Below are positions 20,578 to 29,728 of a stretch of 64,000 nucleotides of DNA, piece after piece. The DNA comes from Pseudoxanthomonas wuyuanensis (GTDB taxonomy: Bacteria; Pseudomonadota; Gammaproteobacteria; Xanthomonadales; Xanthomonadaceae): NCBI RefSeq assembly GCF_900215535.1, contig NZ_OCND01000012.1:52797-116796 (forward strand). Direction: 5' to 3'. The notes under the pieces are model-generated. The model was not told the DNA's origin. It did no database searches and saw only the letters and a program-made list of their open reading frames with translations. The position numbers were made by a program, and so were the translations under genes. Positions within the stretch are counted from its first letter, which is position 1. Each line of letters opens with the position of its first letter.

Positions 20578-20957
20578 CGGCGACGGTCGCAAGAAAGGTG
20601 AATGGCGGCGCGGGGCCACAGCGGGCGGAGCATACACGGCGCGGCCGGAACGGCGTCCAACCGCGGCCGATCCTCGCGCCCTGCAGCGCTACCGGCCACC
20701 GGCGGGCCGCTGCGGAAACCACCCTGGCGGCGACCCCGGAAAGGCGCAGCATCAAACATACGCCAACCCCCAAATCCGGTATGGAGTTTATGGCGAACCG
20801 CGGTTACCTTTTGCCCCGAACAGGACTTCCGGCCATTGCCCCTGCTGTTGCTGTAATGCAACATTCGCGTGCTAGGGGCTTGGCCGCCCGCGTTGGACAG
20901 GCCCCCAGGCGCGGCACACCCGCACGCCCATTCCCACCCACTGGAAAAGCCACCGCC
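20578..20957. other. 380-base divergent intergenic region
   Basis: No gene is supported here; the open frames on both strands are extensions of the flanking genes. A nested inverted repeat, GCCCCT ... AGGGGC (20838-20879) enclosing GTTGC-N6-GCAAC (20847-20862), sits about 80 bases before the TonB receptor start. It may be a leader hairpin or operator. Confidence 0.5.
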
Positions 20958-23252
20958 ATGTCCCAGCCCCGTTCCGCTGCCGTACGGCCGCATCGCCTTG
21001 CCGTTGCCATCGCCACCCTGCTGCCCATCGGCGCCGCCCTGGCGCAGGAAACGGCGACAAACACCGAGACTCGCAGCGAAGCCGCCACGCTGGACGCGGT
21101 CCAGGTCACCGCGCAGCGCAAAGTGGAAAACATCCAGGACGTGCCGGTGTCCATCAGCACCATCAACGGCGAACAACTGGGCGTGCTGGCCTCCGGCGGC
21201 ACCGACATCCGCTTCCTGTCCGGCCGGGTGCCCAGCCTGAACATCGAGTCCTCGTTCGGCCGCGCGTTCCCGCGCTTCTATATCCGCGGTTACGGCAACA
21301 CCGACTTCCGCCTGAACACCTCGCAGCCGGTGTCGCTGGTGTACGACGATGTGGTCCAGGAAAACCCGATCCTGAAGGGCTTCCCGCTGTTCGACCTGGA
21401 ACAGATCGAAGTGCTGCGCGGACCGCAGGGCTCGCTGTTCGGCCGCAACACGCCGGCCGGCGTGGTCAAGTTCGAATCGGCCAAGCCGTCGCAGGACACC
21501 AGCGGCTACGGCAAGGTCGGCTACGGCAACGACAACATGTGGAACGTCGAAGGCGCCGTCGGCGGCGCGCTCAGCCAGAACTGGTCGGCGCGCGCCTCGC
21601 TGCTGTATCAGCGCCGCGACGACTGGGTCGAGAACACCTATCCCGGCCCGAACGACGGTTTCGAGGGCTATGACGAATCGGCCGGCCGCGTGCAGTTCCT
21701 GTACGAAGGCGACGGTTTCGAAGCGCTGCTCAACGCCCACGCACGCAAGCTCAACGGCACCGCGCGGCTGTTCCGCGCCAACATCATCGAGCCGGGCACC
21801 AACAACTTCGTCGCCGGCTTCGACAAGGACAAGGTCTCGCAGGACGGCCTGAACTATTCCGAGCTCGAATCGCAGGGCGCCAGCGCCCGCCTGCGCTGGG
21901 ATCTGGGCAACTACACGCTGCATTCGATCACCGGCTACGAAAGCGTGGAGACGATCAACCGCGGCGACATCGATGGCGGCTACGGCGCAGTGTTCCTGCC
22001 CGATTCCGGCCCCGGCGTGATCCCGTTCGCGTCGGAAACGGCCGACGGCATTCCGGACCACTCGCAATGGACGCAGGAACTGCGCATCGAGTCGGCCTTC
22101 GACGGTCCGTGGAACTGGCAGGCGGGCGTGTTCTACTTCAAGGAAGACTACAAGGTCGAAAGCTTCAGCTACGACTCGCTCAACGGCAGCGCGCAGGACG
22201 GCTACCAGCGCATCCGTCAGACCAACGATGCCTGGGCCGTGTTCGGCGCGGTGACCTGGCAGGCGACCGACAAGCTGGAACTGCGCGGCGGCATGCGCTA
22301 CACCGTCGACGAGAAGAAGCTGACCGTCGAGGATTACTGGAACACCGGCTTCGCCGCCTGCGTGCTGGCCGGCAAGTGCACGCTGGCGCAGTTGGCCGCG
22401 CTGGAACCCGATGGCGATCTGTCGGCCTCGCCGGAAGACAAGAAGTTCAACTGGGATCTGGCCGCGACCTACGCGCTCAATGACGATATCAACCTGTACG
22501 CGCGCGCCGCCACCGGCTTCCGTGGCAGCAGCATCCAGAGCGCCGGCGCGTTCAACGCCAAGTCCGTGGCCGGTCCGGAAACGGTCACCTCGTTCGAAAC
22601 GGGTGTGAAGGCCGATTTTTGGGACAAGCGCGCGCGCCTGAGCGCGGGCGTCTTCTACTACCGCGTCAAGGACCAGCAGCTCACCGCCGTCGGCGGCGCG
22701 GCCAATGCCAACATCCTGCTCAATGCCGAGAAATCGGTGGGCAAGGGCGTCGAACTGGACTTGCAGGCCTATGTGCTGGACAACCTGCTGATCACGCTGG
22801 GCAGCAGCTACAACGACACCGAGATCAAGGATCCCGACCTGGCGGTGGCCGTCTGCGCGGCATGCACCGTGACCGACCCGCGCGATGCCAACGGCCTGGC
22901 GCTGATCGACGGCAACAGCCTGCCGCAGGCTCCGGAATGGGTGCACAACCTGACCGCGCGCTACAGCATCGGCCTGGGCGAGGGCAGCGAACTGTACGTC
23001 TACACCGACTGGGCCTACCGCAGCGAGGTGAACTTCTTCCTGTACGACTCGGTCGAGTTCACCGGCAAGTCCTCGCTGGAAGGCGGTCTGCGCGTGGGCT
23101 ATGGCTGGGGCTTTGGCGACTACGAAGTCGCGCTGTTCGGCCGCAACATCACCGACCAGCGCCGCATCGTCGGCGGCATCGACTTCAACAACCTGACCGG
23201 TTTCATCAACGAGCCGCGCACCTACGGCATCGAGTTCAGCGCCAGGTTCTGA
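20958..23252 (+). CDS. TonB-dependent receptor
   Basis: 764 residues. The signal peptide ends near AALAQ (about residue 30). The plug follows, beginning LDAVQVTAQRKVENIQDVPVSIS, a form typical of the Caulobacter/Sphingomonas/Xanthomonas receptor expansion, with FDLEQIEVLRGPQGSLFGRNT as the core motif. The barrel ends in the outer-membrane signature phenylalanine (FSARF). The substrate cannot be told. No transporter or enzyme neighbours it, so an orphan scavenging receptor is likely. Confidence 0.93.
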   Translation: MSQPRSAAVRPHRLAVAIATLLPIGAALAQETATNTETRSEAATLDAVQVTAQRKVENIQDVPVSISTINGEQLGVLASGGTDIRFLSGRVPSLNIESSFGRAFPRFYIRGYGNTDFRLNTSQPVSLVYDDVVQENPILKGFPLFDLEQIEVLRGPQGSLFGRNTPAGVVKFESAKPSQDTSGYGKVGYGNDNMWNVEGAVGGALSQNWSARASLLYQRRDDWVENTYPGPNDGFEGYDESAGRVQFLYEGDGFEALLNAHARKLNGTARLFRANIIEPGTNNFVAGFDKDKVSQDGLNYSELESQGASARLRWDLGNYTLHSITGYESVETINRGDIDGGYGAVFLPDSGPGVIPFASETADGIPDHSQWTQELRIESAFDGPWNWQAGVFYFKEDYKVESFSYDSLNGSAQDGYQRIRQTNDAWAVFGAVTWQATDKLELRGGMRYTVDEKKLTVEDYWNTGFAACVLAGKCTLAQLAALEPDGDLSASPEDKKFNWDLAATYALNDDINLYARAATGFRGSSIQSAGAFNAKSVAGPETVTSFETGVKADFWDKRARLSAGVFYYRVKDQQLTAVGGAANANILLNAEKSVGKGVELDLQAYVLDNLLITLGSSYNDTEIKDPDLAVAVCAACTVTDPRDANGLALIDGNSLPQAPEWVHNLTARYSIGLGEGSELYVYTDWAYRSEVNFFLYDSVEFTGKSSLEGGLRVGYGWGFGDYEVALFGRNITDQRRIVGGIDFNNLTGFINEPRTYGIEFSARF

Positions 23253-23332
23253 GACGCGTCGTGGCGGCCTGCCTGTGTGGGCAGGCCGCCCTGGATCCCG
23301 CTTCCCGCCGGCGCGGCAAACAGGCGCAGCGC

Positions 23333-24316
23333 CTACTCGACCGGGTAGGGTTCGCCTTCGAAGGTCTGCGCGTGATAGCCCTTGGCGCCGATCTCGGCCG
23401 CCAGCAGGCTGCGCGGAGGCTCGCCGGCGCGCAAACGTTCCAGTACGCGGGCGAAATCGTAGGCCGGCGTCCATCCCAGCGCCTGCCGCGCTGCAGTGTT
23501 GACGTAGACGCGCTCGATGCCCGCGAACATCCGCCAGCCCCGGCGCGCGTATTCGGCTTCATAGCCGGGGAAATACCGCGCCACCACCGACGGCGCGTCG
23601 TCGCGCAGCTGCTGCAGATCCTCCGGCGCGAACGGCGTGGTTGCGCTGACGATGTAGCGGCCGAATCCGATGTCGCCCGCGCGTTGGGCCGCGAGCAGGT
23701 GCGCATCGACCGCATCCTGCAGGTCCACGCGCCGGTACAGGAACTCGTTGGCCTTGATGTTGGCGTCGGCGAAGCTCTCGCGAACCTGCTTGCTATCGTC
23801 GGCTTCGGGAAAGAAGCGCGACGTACGCAACACCACGCACGGCAGCCGCTGGTTGCGGTGGAACAGCTGGCACAGGTTTTCGGCCGCGGCCTTGGTCACG
23901 CCGTAGATGTTCTTCGGCACCGGCGCCACGCCTTCGGTGATCCACGCCGCCGGCGCGCCCGGCGGCGGCGCCAGCGCATCGCCGTACAGGCTGGTCGTGC
24001 TGGTGAAGACGAAGGCGCCCACGCCGTTGCCGGCCGCAGCCTCCAGCAGGTTCAGTGTGCCGCTGATGTTGGTGTCGACGAAATCCTGCCGTGTCGACGT
24101 CGCCACATGCGGCTTGTGCAAGGTGGCCGAGTGCAGCACCGCGTCGATGCCGCGCATGCTGCGCTCGACGAACGCGGAATCGGCGATCGAGCCGACAAGG
24201 TCGGTATACGCCGAAGGCTGGATATCCACACCGACGGCTTCGCTGCCGCGGGCGCGCAGCGTACGCATCAGTCCCTCGCCGAGATGTCCTGCACTTCCGG
24301 TGACCAGAAACCGCAT
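23333..24316 (-). CDS. NAD-dependent epimerase/dehydratase family protein
   Basis: 327 residues from the ATG at 24316, where MRFLVTGSAGHLG gives the Rossmann GxxGxxG motif at the very start. The catalytic triad region is STTSLYGD and YGVTKAAAE (Tyr-x3-Lys). It belongs to the extended SDR superfamily. The substrate, sugar nucleotide or other, is unknown. It lies 41 bases downstream of the rhomboid protease on the same strand. Confidence 0.88.
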   Translation of the reverse strand: MRFLVTGSAGHLGEGLMRTLRARGSEAVGVDIQPSAYTDLVGSIADSAFVERSMRGIDAVLHSATLHKPHVATSTRQDFVDTNISGTLNLLEAAAGNGVGAFVFTSTTSLYGDALAPPPGAPAAWITEGVAPVPKNIYGVTKAAAENLCQLFHRNQRLPCVVLRTSRFFPEADDSKQVRESFADANIKANEFLYRRVDLQDAVDAHLLAAQRAGDIGFGRYIVSATTPFAPEDLQQLRDDAPSVVARYFPGYEAEYARRGWRMFAGIERVYVNTAARQALGWTPAYDFARVLERLRAGEPPRSLLAAEIGAKGYHAQTFEGEPYPVE

Positions 24317-24357
24317 TCGCCGCCCCGTCCGATGATCGGGAAGCGGCGATTGTAGCT

Positions 24358-25137
24358 TCAACTCTCCGGCTTTCCATCCCGTGGCGGAAACCGCAACACC
24401 ACGCCATGCGCCTGGTCGGGGCGGTTCCACAATACCGGCACCTCGCGCGGCTTGGGCGGTTCCAGTTCGTCATCCAGCGCGGCGATGACGGTTGCGTCCT
24501 CCTCGTCTTCCCAGCTGTAGCGCTTGCGCGGCAGCGCCGGGTCCAGCTTGCGCAGCAGCAAGGCGGCGATGAAACCGGCAATCGCGCCGCCCATGTGCGC
24601 CTGCCACGACACGCCCGGTTCGCGCGGCAGCACCGTCAATACCATGCCGCCGTAGAACAGGAACGCGATCATGCCGGCGGCGATGGCCGCGCGGTCGCGC
24701 CGGACCAGCCCCAGCATGAAAATCATGAACATCAGGCCATGGGTCAATCCGCTGGCGCCCAGGTGATAGGTGCCGGCATTGCCCATCAGCCACGGCCCCA
24801 GTCCTGCACCCAGCCAGACCAGCGGCACCGCGCACACGGTGGCGCGCGGGTATACGCTGCCGGCCAGCGTGCCGAGGATCAGCAACGCCGAGGCGTTGGC
24901 GGCGATGTGCTCGACCGAACCATGCAGCAGCGGCGCGGTCAGGATGCCGAGCAACCCATGCGGATCCAGCGGCGCGATCGCGAACGGCCGCCAATCGAAA
25001 CTGCCCTGCGCGGAAAACACGACAATCAGCAGCAGCACCAGCGCCAGGCTGGTATTGAGCGCGCGGAAGATGCGGCTGCGGTCGATGCGGCTCTGGGTGT
25101 CCGGATCCAGGCCGGGTTCGTGGTGGGGCAGGTCCAT
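24358..25137 (-). CDS. rhomboid family intramembrane serine protease
   Basis: 259 residues with about six membrane segments. The catalytic dyad is S129 in HLGASGLTHG and H181 in WQAHMGGAIAGF. A soluble charged tail of some 60 residues follows (RKRYSWEDEEDATV). Substrates are unknown. It is 45 bases downstream of the TerC/Alx gene on the same strand. Confidence 0.93.
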   Translation of the reverse strand: MDLPHHEPGLDPDTQSRIDRSRIFRALNTSLALVLLLIVVFSAQGSFDWRPFAIAPLDPHGLLGILTAPLLHGSVEHIAANASALLILGTLAGSVYPRATVCAVPLVWLGAGLGPWLMGNAGTYHLGASGLTHGLMFMIFMLGLVRRDRAAIAAGMIAFLFYGGMVLTVLPREPGVSWQAHMGGAIAGFIAALLLRKLDPALPRKRYSWEDEEDATVIAALDDELEPPKPREVPVLWNRPDQAHGVVLRFPPRDGKPES

Positions 25138-25182
25138 TTTCCTTGGATGGCGTCGGCTGGCGGGATTGCAAGTCCCTGCCGC

Positions 25183-26142
25183 TCACTTCCCGCCGGCGGC
25201 GTGCGGCGGCCGCAACAGGCTCAGCGCGACCGAGGCGCCGATAATCGCGGCAACCGTCCCCAACGCCAGCGGCAACGGAATCCTGACCACATCGATGAGC
25301 AGCATCTTGCCGCCGATGAAGGCCAGCACCAGCGCCAGCCCGTAGGACAGCAGATGGAAGCGTTCGGCCATCCCGGCCAGCAGGAAGAACATCGCGCGCA
25401 GGCCCAGCACCGCGAACACGTTGGAGGTCAGCACGATGAACGGATCGGTGGTGATGGCGAAGATCGCCGGAATGCTGTCCACCGCGAAGATCACGTCGGT
25501 GATCGCAATCATCGCCAGTACGACGAACAGCGGCGTGTAGCGGCGCCGGCGCCCGCGGCCGATCCACAGCGCGCTGCCCTGGTAGCGGCGGATCAGCGGC
25601 AGGTGCGCGGTCAGCCAGCGCAGCAGCGGATTGCGCTCCAGGTCCGGCGTCTGCCCGGCCGCCAGCCACATCTTGATCCCGGTCAGCAGCAGGAACGCGC
25701 CGAACAGGTACAGCACCCAGTGAAAGCGGGCAACCAGCGCCGCGCCGATGAAGATCAGGATGGCGCGCAGCACGATTGCGCCCAGTACGCCGATCACCAG
25801 CACCCGCTGACGCTGTTGTTCAGGCACGCCGAAGTAGGTGAACAGCATCAGGAACACGAAGATGTTGTCGACCGCCAACGCCTTCTCGACCAGGTAGCCG
25901 GTCAGGAATTCCAGCCCGACCCGGCTGGCCACCGCCTGCCCCGCGGTTTCGTGCAGGTACCACCACAGCCCGGCGTTGAACGCCAGCGCCAGCCCAACCC
26001 AGCCCAGGCTCCAGTACAAGGCTTCGCGGAAGCCGACCTTGTGCAGGCCGCCGCGGCGCATCAGCGCCAGATCCACCCACAGGGCCAACGCCACCAGCAG
26101 CGTGAAGCCGCCCCACAACCATCCGTTACCGATCGAATCCAC
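25183..26142 (-). CDS. alx: TerC/Alx family metal-homeostasis membrane protein
   Basis: 319 residues from a GTG at 26142 with GGGAG seven bases upstream. The open frame reaches 26247, but that part codes the riboswitch stem, so the longer start is wrong. About nine membrane segments carry the TerC signatures EKALAVDNIFVFLMLF and TDVIFAVDSIPAIFAIT with their conserved membrane acids. Alx and relatives export Mn2+ (family knowledge). The manganese riboswitch and terminator in the leader support this role. Confidence 0.94.
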   Translation of the reverse strand: MDSIGNGWLWGGFTLLVALALWVDLALMRRGGLHKVGFREALYWSLGWVGLALAFNAGLWWYLHETAGQAVASRVGLEFLTGYLVEKALAVDNIFVFLMLFTYFGVPEQQRQRVLVIGVLGAIVLRAILIFIGAALVARFHWVLYLFGAFLLLTGIKMWLAAGQTPDLERNPLLRWLTAHLPLIRRYQGSALWIGRGRRRRYTPLFVVLAMIAITDVIFAVDSIPAIFAITTDPFIVLTSNVFAVLGLRAMFFLLAGMAERFHLLSYGLALVLAFIGGKMLLIDVVRIPLPLALGTVAAIIGASVALSLLRPPHAAGGK

Positions 26143-26159
26143 GCTCTGCTCCCGGTCAG

Positions 26160-26190
26160 AAAAAACGCCCAGAGCCGCGGGCTTGGGCGT
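26160..26190 (-). terminator. intrinsic terminator in the alx leader (riboswitch expression platform)
   Basis: On the minus strand a stem ACGCCCA ... TGGGCGT with an inner GCC/GGC pair is followed by six U residues. It ends about 18 bases before the GTG start, so aptamer folding would decide between read-through and termination. Confidence 0.8.
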
Positions 26191-26211
26191 CGACACGGGG
26201 GGACCTGGACA

Positions 26212-26342
26212 ATCAGGGGTGACCGGTAGCAGACGGACCTTCGCCATGCGGCGAAGGTCTTGCTCGCAACCGCCAGGCGGTTGCCGCTGGACCGGGGCAG
26301 GTGCCCGGAATGACGGCCTCAGCGATGGGAGCTACTCCCCTT
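26212..26342 (-). promoter_or_regulatory. yybP-ykoY manganese riboswitch aptamer
   Basis: The minus strand shows the RF00080-type conserved blocks in order: GGGGAGTAGC, GCCGTCA, then the stem GCAAGACCTTCGCC...GGCGAAGGTC, and the closing CACCCC. This class binds Mn2+ and controls Mn exporters and TerC/Alx genes. It precedes the alx terminator and GTG start. Confidence 0.9.
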
Positions 26343-26401
26343 CGACGCGAATTCTTGCGCGCCGGCCGGGCAACGTCAACCGGGCCGGTAGAATAGTGCG
26401 G

Positions 26402-27571
26402 ATGAACACGCCAAATCCCGTTGTCCGCCTCAAGAACGCCTGGCGCTCCAGCCATCCGTGGATCTTCCAGAAACTGGTCGAAAAACCCGCAGCCAAGCCC
26501 AAGCCCGGCAGCATCGTCGAAGTGGTGGGCGTGGACGGCGAGTGGATCGGCCGCGGCTTCTACAACGGCCACTCGCGCATTGCCGTGCGCATCCTGGAAA
26601 CGCACCCGGACATTCCGGTGGATGCCGGCTGGTTCTCGCGCAAAATCGCCGACGCGGTATCGCTGCGCCGCGATGTGCTGAAGCTGGACGCGATCAGCGA
26701 TGCCTGGCGCGTGGTGCATGCCGAAGGCGACGGACTGTCCGGGCTGGTGGTGGACCGCTACGGCGATCTGATCGTGGTGGAGTTCTTTGCCGCCGGCATG
26801 TTCCGCCACCGCGAATGGATCTACGAAGCGCTGCGCGAGCAGTTCCCCGGCTGCCGCTTCCACAGCTTCGCCGACGAGCACGTGCAGAAGCAGGAAAGCT
26901 TCGACTTCCACGGCAACACCACCACCGAAGCCGCCGTCATCAGCGAATACGGGGTGAAGTTCCGCGCCGACCCGGCCGGCGCGCACAAGACCGGCTTCTT
27001 CGCCGACCAGCGCGAGAACCGCCAGTGGCTGAGCCAGCAGGTGCAGGGCAAGACCGTGCTGGACCTGTGCTGCAACACCGGCGGGTTTGCGGTGTATGCC
27101 GCCGCGCGCGGCGCAACCGAAGTACTGGGCGTGGACATCGATCAGGACGTGATCCAGATCGCCAAGGGCAACGCAAAGCTCAACGGCGTGCGGCCGAAGT
27201 TCGTGCAGGCCGACATCTTCCCGTACCTGCGCGATGCGGCCAACCGCGGCGAGCGGTACGACGTGGTGATCCTGGACCCGGCCAAGATGACCCGCGACCG
27301 CGAGCAGGTCATCAGTGCGCTGAAGAAGTACCTGGACATGAACAAGCTGGCGCTGGGCGTGGTCAAGCCGGGCGGCCTGTTCGCCACGTTTTCGTGCACC
27401 GGCCTGGTCAGCGAGGAACAGTTCCTCGACATGCTGCGCCGCGCCGCGTATTTCTCCGGCCGCACCATCCAGATCCTCAAGGTGGCCGGTGCCGGCCCGG
27501 ATCACCCGTTCATGGCGCACGCGCAGGAATCGCGCTACCTGAAGGCGGTGTTCTGCCGGGTATTGGACTGA
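26402..27571 (+). CDS. rlmI: 23S rRNA m5C1962 methyltransferase RlmI
   Basis: 389 residues. A PUA domain opens the protein (VRLKNAWRSSHPWIFQKLV), a central EEHEA-like region follows (ADEHVQKQESF), then a Rossmann methyltransferase domain with the SAM loop VLDLCCNTGGFAVYAAARGA and the motif DPAKMTRDR in place of the commoner DPPKF. The active-site cysteine is in the FATFSCTGL segment. It is divergent from the alx riboswitch leader. Confidence 0.93.
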   Translation: MNTPNPVVRLKNAWRSSHPWIFQKLVEKPAAKPKPGSIVEVVGVDGEWIGRGFYNGHSRIAVRILETHPDIPVDAGWFSRKIADAVSLRRDVLKLDAISDAWRVVHAEGDGLSGLVVDRYGDLIVVEFFAAGMFRHREWIYEALREQFPGCRFHSFADEHVQKQESFDFHGNTTTEAAVISEYGVKFRADPAGAHKTGFFADQRENRQWLSQQVQGKTVLDLCCNTGGFAVYAAARGATEVLGVDIDQDVIQIAKGNAKLNGVRPKFVQADIFPYLRDAANRGERYDVVILDPAKMTRDREQVISALKKYLDMNKLALGVVKPGGLFATFSCTGLVSEEQFLDMLRRAAYFSGRTIQILKVAGAGPDHPFMAHAQESRYLKAVFCRVLD

Positions 27572-27704
27572 TACAACGGCAGCCGCGGCTGTTCGGTAGT
27601 GCCCGGATGCTGCTGGCTGTCATCCGCTTGCTGTCGGCACGCACGACCACTCGATGCGACCGTGCGCATCCACCAATCGGCATCCGCACGCGACAATGCC
27701 GGTT

Positions 27705-27772
27705 GTAGGAGCGACGTCAGTCGCGATGAAGCTTTGCCGGTAGAGCCTCATCGCGACTGACGTCGCTCCCGC
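27705..27772. repeat. REP-like hairpin
   Basis: Arms GTAGGAGCGACGTCAGTCGC and its complement enclose a core with GCCGGTAGAGCCTC. It is clearly homologous to the element at 19448. It lies between the convergent rlmI and DUF genes. Confidence 0.85.
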
Positions 27773-27791
27773 AAAGGGTTGTTCAAGCCCT

Positions 27792-28226
27792 TTAGGATCG
27801 GCCGAACAGGCCGGCCACGCTGCGCCGCCCCAGCACGATGAAGGTGCAGATTCCCAACAGCGTTCCGTAGGGAATCGACAGGCACGAAACAGCCGCCACC
27901 ACCTGGCAGAAGACCGGCGACTTGCGCTGTTTCAGGAACCTGCCGGTCAGGAACTTGGCAACCGCCAGCGCCGCGCCGAACAGAAAGAACAAACCGCCGA
28001 ACATGGCGAAGACCCAGCCCATCATCGCCGGCGGCGCGCCCTCGGCCGCGCCGCCGGCCTGGGTGACGGACGAGAACACCGAGCCCATGACCAGTCCCAT
28101 GAAGGCGTAGACCAGGCCGAGCAGCGAAAACAGTCCGGTAATGCCGGCTGAAATCATGTAGCCCAGCGAAAGCAGGCGCAGTTGTTCTTCATCGACGATC
28201 GACTGCTTGAGCTCGGAATCGGTCAT
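27792..28226 (-). CDS. small hypothetical membrane protein
   Basis: 144 residues with about four membrane segments (near residues 20-50, 66-92 and 105-135). It opens with an acidic cytosolic stretch DSELKQSIVDEEQL. Similar four-helix proteins of unknown function are frequent in Xanthomonadaceae. No motif allows a function. It is monocistronic, between a REP hairpin and the TetR gene. Confidence 0.75.
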   Translation of the reverse strand: MTDSELKQSIVDEEQLRLLSLGYMISAGITGLFSLLGLVYAFMGLVMGSVFSSVTQAGGAAEGAPPAMMGWVFAMFGGLFFLFGAALAVAKFLTGRFLKQRKSPVFCQVVAAVSCLSIPYGTLLGICTFIVLGRRSVAGLFGRS

Positions 28227-28323
28227 GCGTGCGCCCCGGCGATGGAATCGCGCCGATGGTATCGGATCTGCGCCGGGCCACGCCGGCCGTCACGCAGCCC
28301 ATGCAAGGACGCAAGCCCTGCGG

Positions 28324-28944
28324 TCAACGGTTTCGGGCCACCATCGCGACAATGGTGGCAAGCAGCTCGTCCTGCGCCTGCGCGGCGGTGATTTCGCCAT
28401 TGGCTGCGGCATAGGACAGCGCCTCGGCGGCGCCGAGCATCGCCCTGAGCCCGGCGGGGGCGATGGTTCCGGCGCTGGCGAACGGCGCAAGCAGCGCTTG
28501 GCACTTGGCCATGAAGCCCGCTTCCCAGTCGCGTTTGGTCTGTTCCAGTTCCGGCGAACTGGCCAGCGCCGCGGTCACGCCCGGCATTTCGCGGCCCTGC
28601 ACCAGCACGCAGTCGACGTAGGACGAGGCGATGACCGTGGCCCTGGCCGCTAGGGTCGGTTCGCTGGCTTGCAGCGCGGCATCCATCAGCGCGGTCTGGC
28701 GCGCGTCGAACTCCCGGTACAACGCGATCAGCAGCCCGGCGCGGGTAGCGAAATGATCGTAGACCACCGGCTTGGTCACGCCGGCCAGTTCCGCCACCCG
28801 GCCCAGGGTCAGCGCTTCGGTGCCTTCGTCGCGGATCAGCTGCCAGGCGACATCCAGCAGCTGGCGGTGGCGCTCGTCGCGGGACAGGCGGCGGCGCGGC
28901 GACGGCTTGCCTGTCGATTGGACCCGGGTTGTGGTGCTTGACAC
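28324..28944 (-). CDS. TetR family transcriptional repressor
   Basis: 206 residues from a GTG at 28944; the upstream part of the frame is not coding-like. The HTH is typical (RVAELAGVTKPVVYDHFATRAGLLIALY, about residues 45-72). The ligand domain is of the broad TetR_C type. It is divergent from an NAD(P)H oxidoreductase of the kind such repressors often control. Direct repeats lie in the AT-rich gap. Confidence 0.9.
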   Translation of the reverse strand: MSSTTTRVQSTGKPSPRRRLSRDERHRQLLDVAWQLIRDEGTEALTLGRVAELAGVTKPVVYDHFATRAGLLIALYREFDARQTALMDAALQASEPTLAARATVIASSYVDCVLVQGREMPGVTAALASSPELEQTKRDWEAGFMAKCQALLAPFASAGTIAPAGLRAMLGAAEALSYAAANGEITAAQAQDELLATIVAMVARNR

Positions 28945-28951
28945 GCTTATA

Positions 28952-28976
28952 TACCAAAAGTAAGTTACCAATAGTA
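28952..28976. promoter_or_regulatory. direct repeats, probable TetR operator
   Basis: TACCAAAAGTA (28952-28962) and TACCAATAGTA (28966-28976) are repeated 14 bases apart, in an AT-rich patch between the divergent TetR and oxidoreductase genes. Both starts are within about 75 bases. Confidence 0.55.
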
Positions 28977-29023
28977 CATAAGCATACGCCTTCCCCCTAT
29001 CGTCAGCCAGCAGGAGTCCCCGC

Positions 29024-29641
29024 ATGCATGCGCTTATCGTCGCCGCCCACCCCGACCCGAACTCGCTCACCCACAGCGTTGCCGCCCAGGTCGCCGCGGG
29101 CGTGCAGTCCGGCCCCGGCAACTCGTCCGAACTCGCCGACCTGGCGGCCGAAGGGTTCGATCCCCGGTTCAACGCCGCCGATCTGGCCGTCCACCGGACC
29201 CAGGCGCCGCCGCCGGCCGATGTCGCCGCCGAACAGGCCAGGATCGACCGCGCCGACGCGCTGGTGCTGGTCTACCCGGTCTACTGGTGGTCGATGCCGG
29301 GGCTGATGAAGGGATGGATCGATCGCGTGTTCGCCAATGGCTGGGCTTACGACGAAAGCCCCGACACCCGCCTGACGAAGAAGCTGCAGCGCCTGCAGGT
29401 CCATCTGGTCGCCATCGCCGGCGCCGACATGCGGACCTATGCGCGGCATGGCTACTTCGGCGCAATGAAAACGCAGATCGACCACGGCATCTTCGACTAC
29501 TGCGGCGCCCGCGTGCTGACATCGGAACTGCTGCTCGATTCGCAAATCAAAGACCCCGCGCCATTGCTGGAGACTGCGCGCCAGATCGGCGGCAATCTCT
29601 TTGCCGCCAAGCGGCGGCGCGAACTGGCCGACGCGGCGTAA
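29024..29641 (+). CDS. NAD(P)H-dependent oxidoreductase, flavodoxin-like fold
   Basis: 205 residues of the NQO1/KefF/MdaB-like family. The FMN/FAD-binding loop is near IVAAHPDPNSLTHS, and the quinone-site segment reads VLVYPVYWWSMPGLMKGWIDRVF. These flavoproteins reduce quinones by two electrons. Control by the divergent TetR protein in response to electrophiles is a reasonable guess. Confidence 0.92.
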   Translation: MHALIVAAHPDPNSLTHSVAAQVAAGVQSGPGNSSELADLAAEGFDPRFNAADLAVHRTQAPPPADVAAEQARIDRADALVLVYPVYWWSMPGLMKGWIDRVFANGWAYDESPDTRLTKKLQRLQVHLVAIAGADMRTYARHGYFGAMKTQIDHGIFDYCGARVLTSELLLDSQIKDPAPLLETARQIGGNLFAAKRRRELADAA

Positions 29642-29728
29642 GCGGCTGACCCCGTCGCGCAACGGTCAACCTTGCCGACGCCAGCCCGCCGGCGCAGCCG
29701 CTGAGACGTGGCCCGGTACACTGTCGGG

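Noticed and set aside
20574..23474. 966-codon minus-strand frame
   Set aside because: Antisense of the TonB receptor at 20958.
26143..26247. Upstream ATG start for the TerC/Alx gene
   Set aside because: The extra residues come from the riboswitch stem and terminator, which would not be translated as part of the protein.
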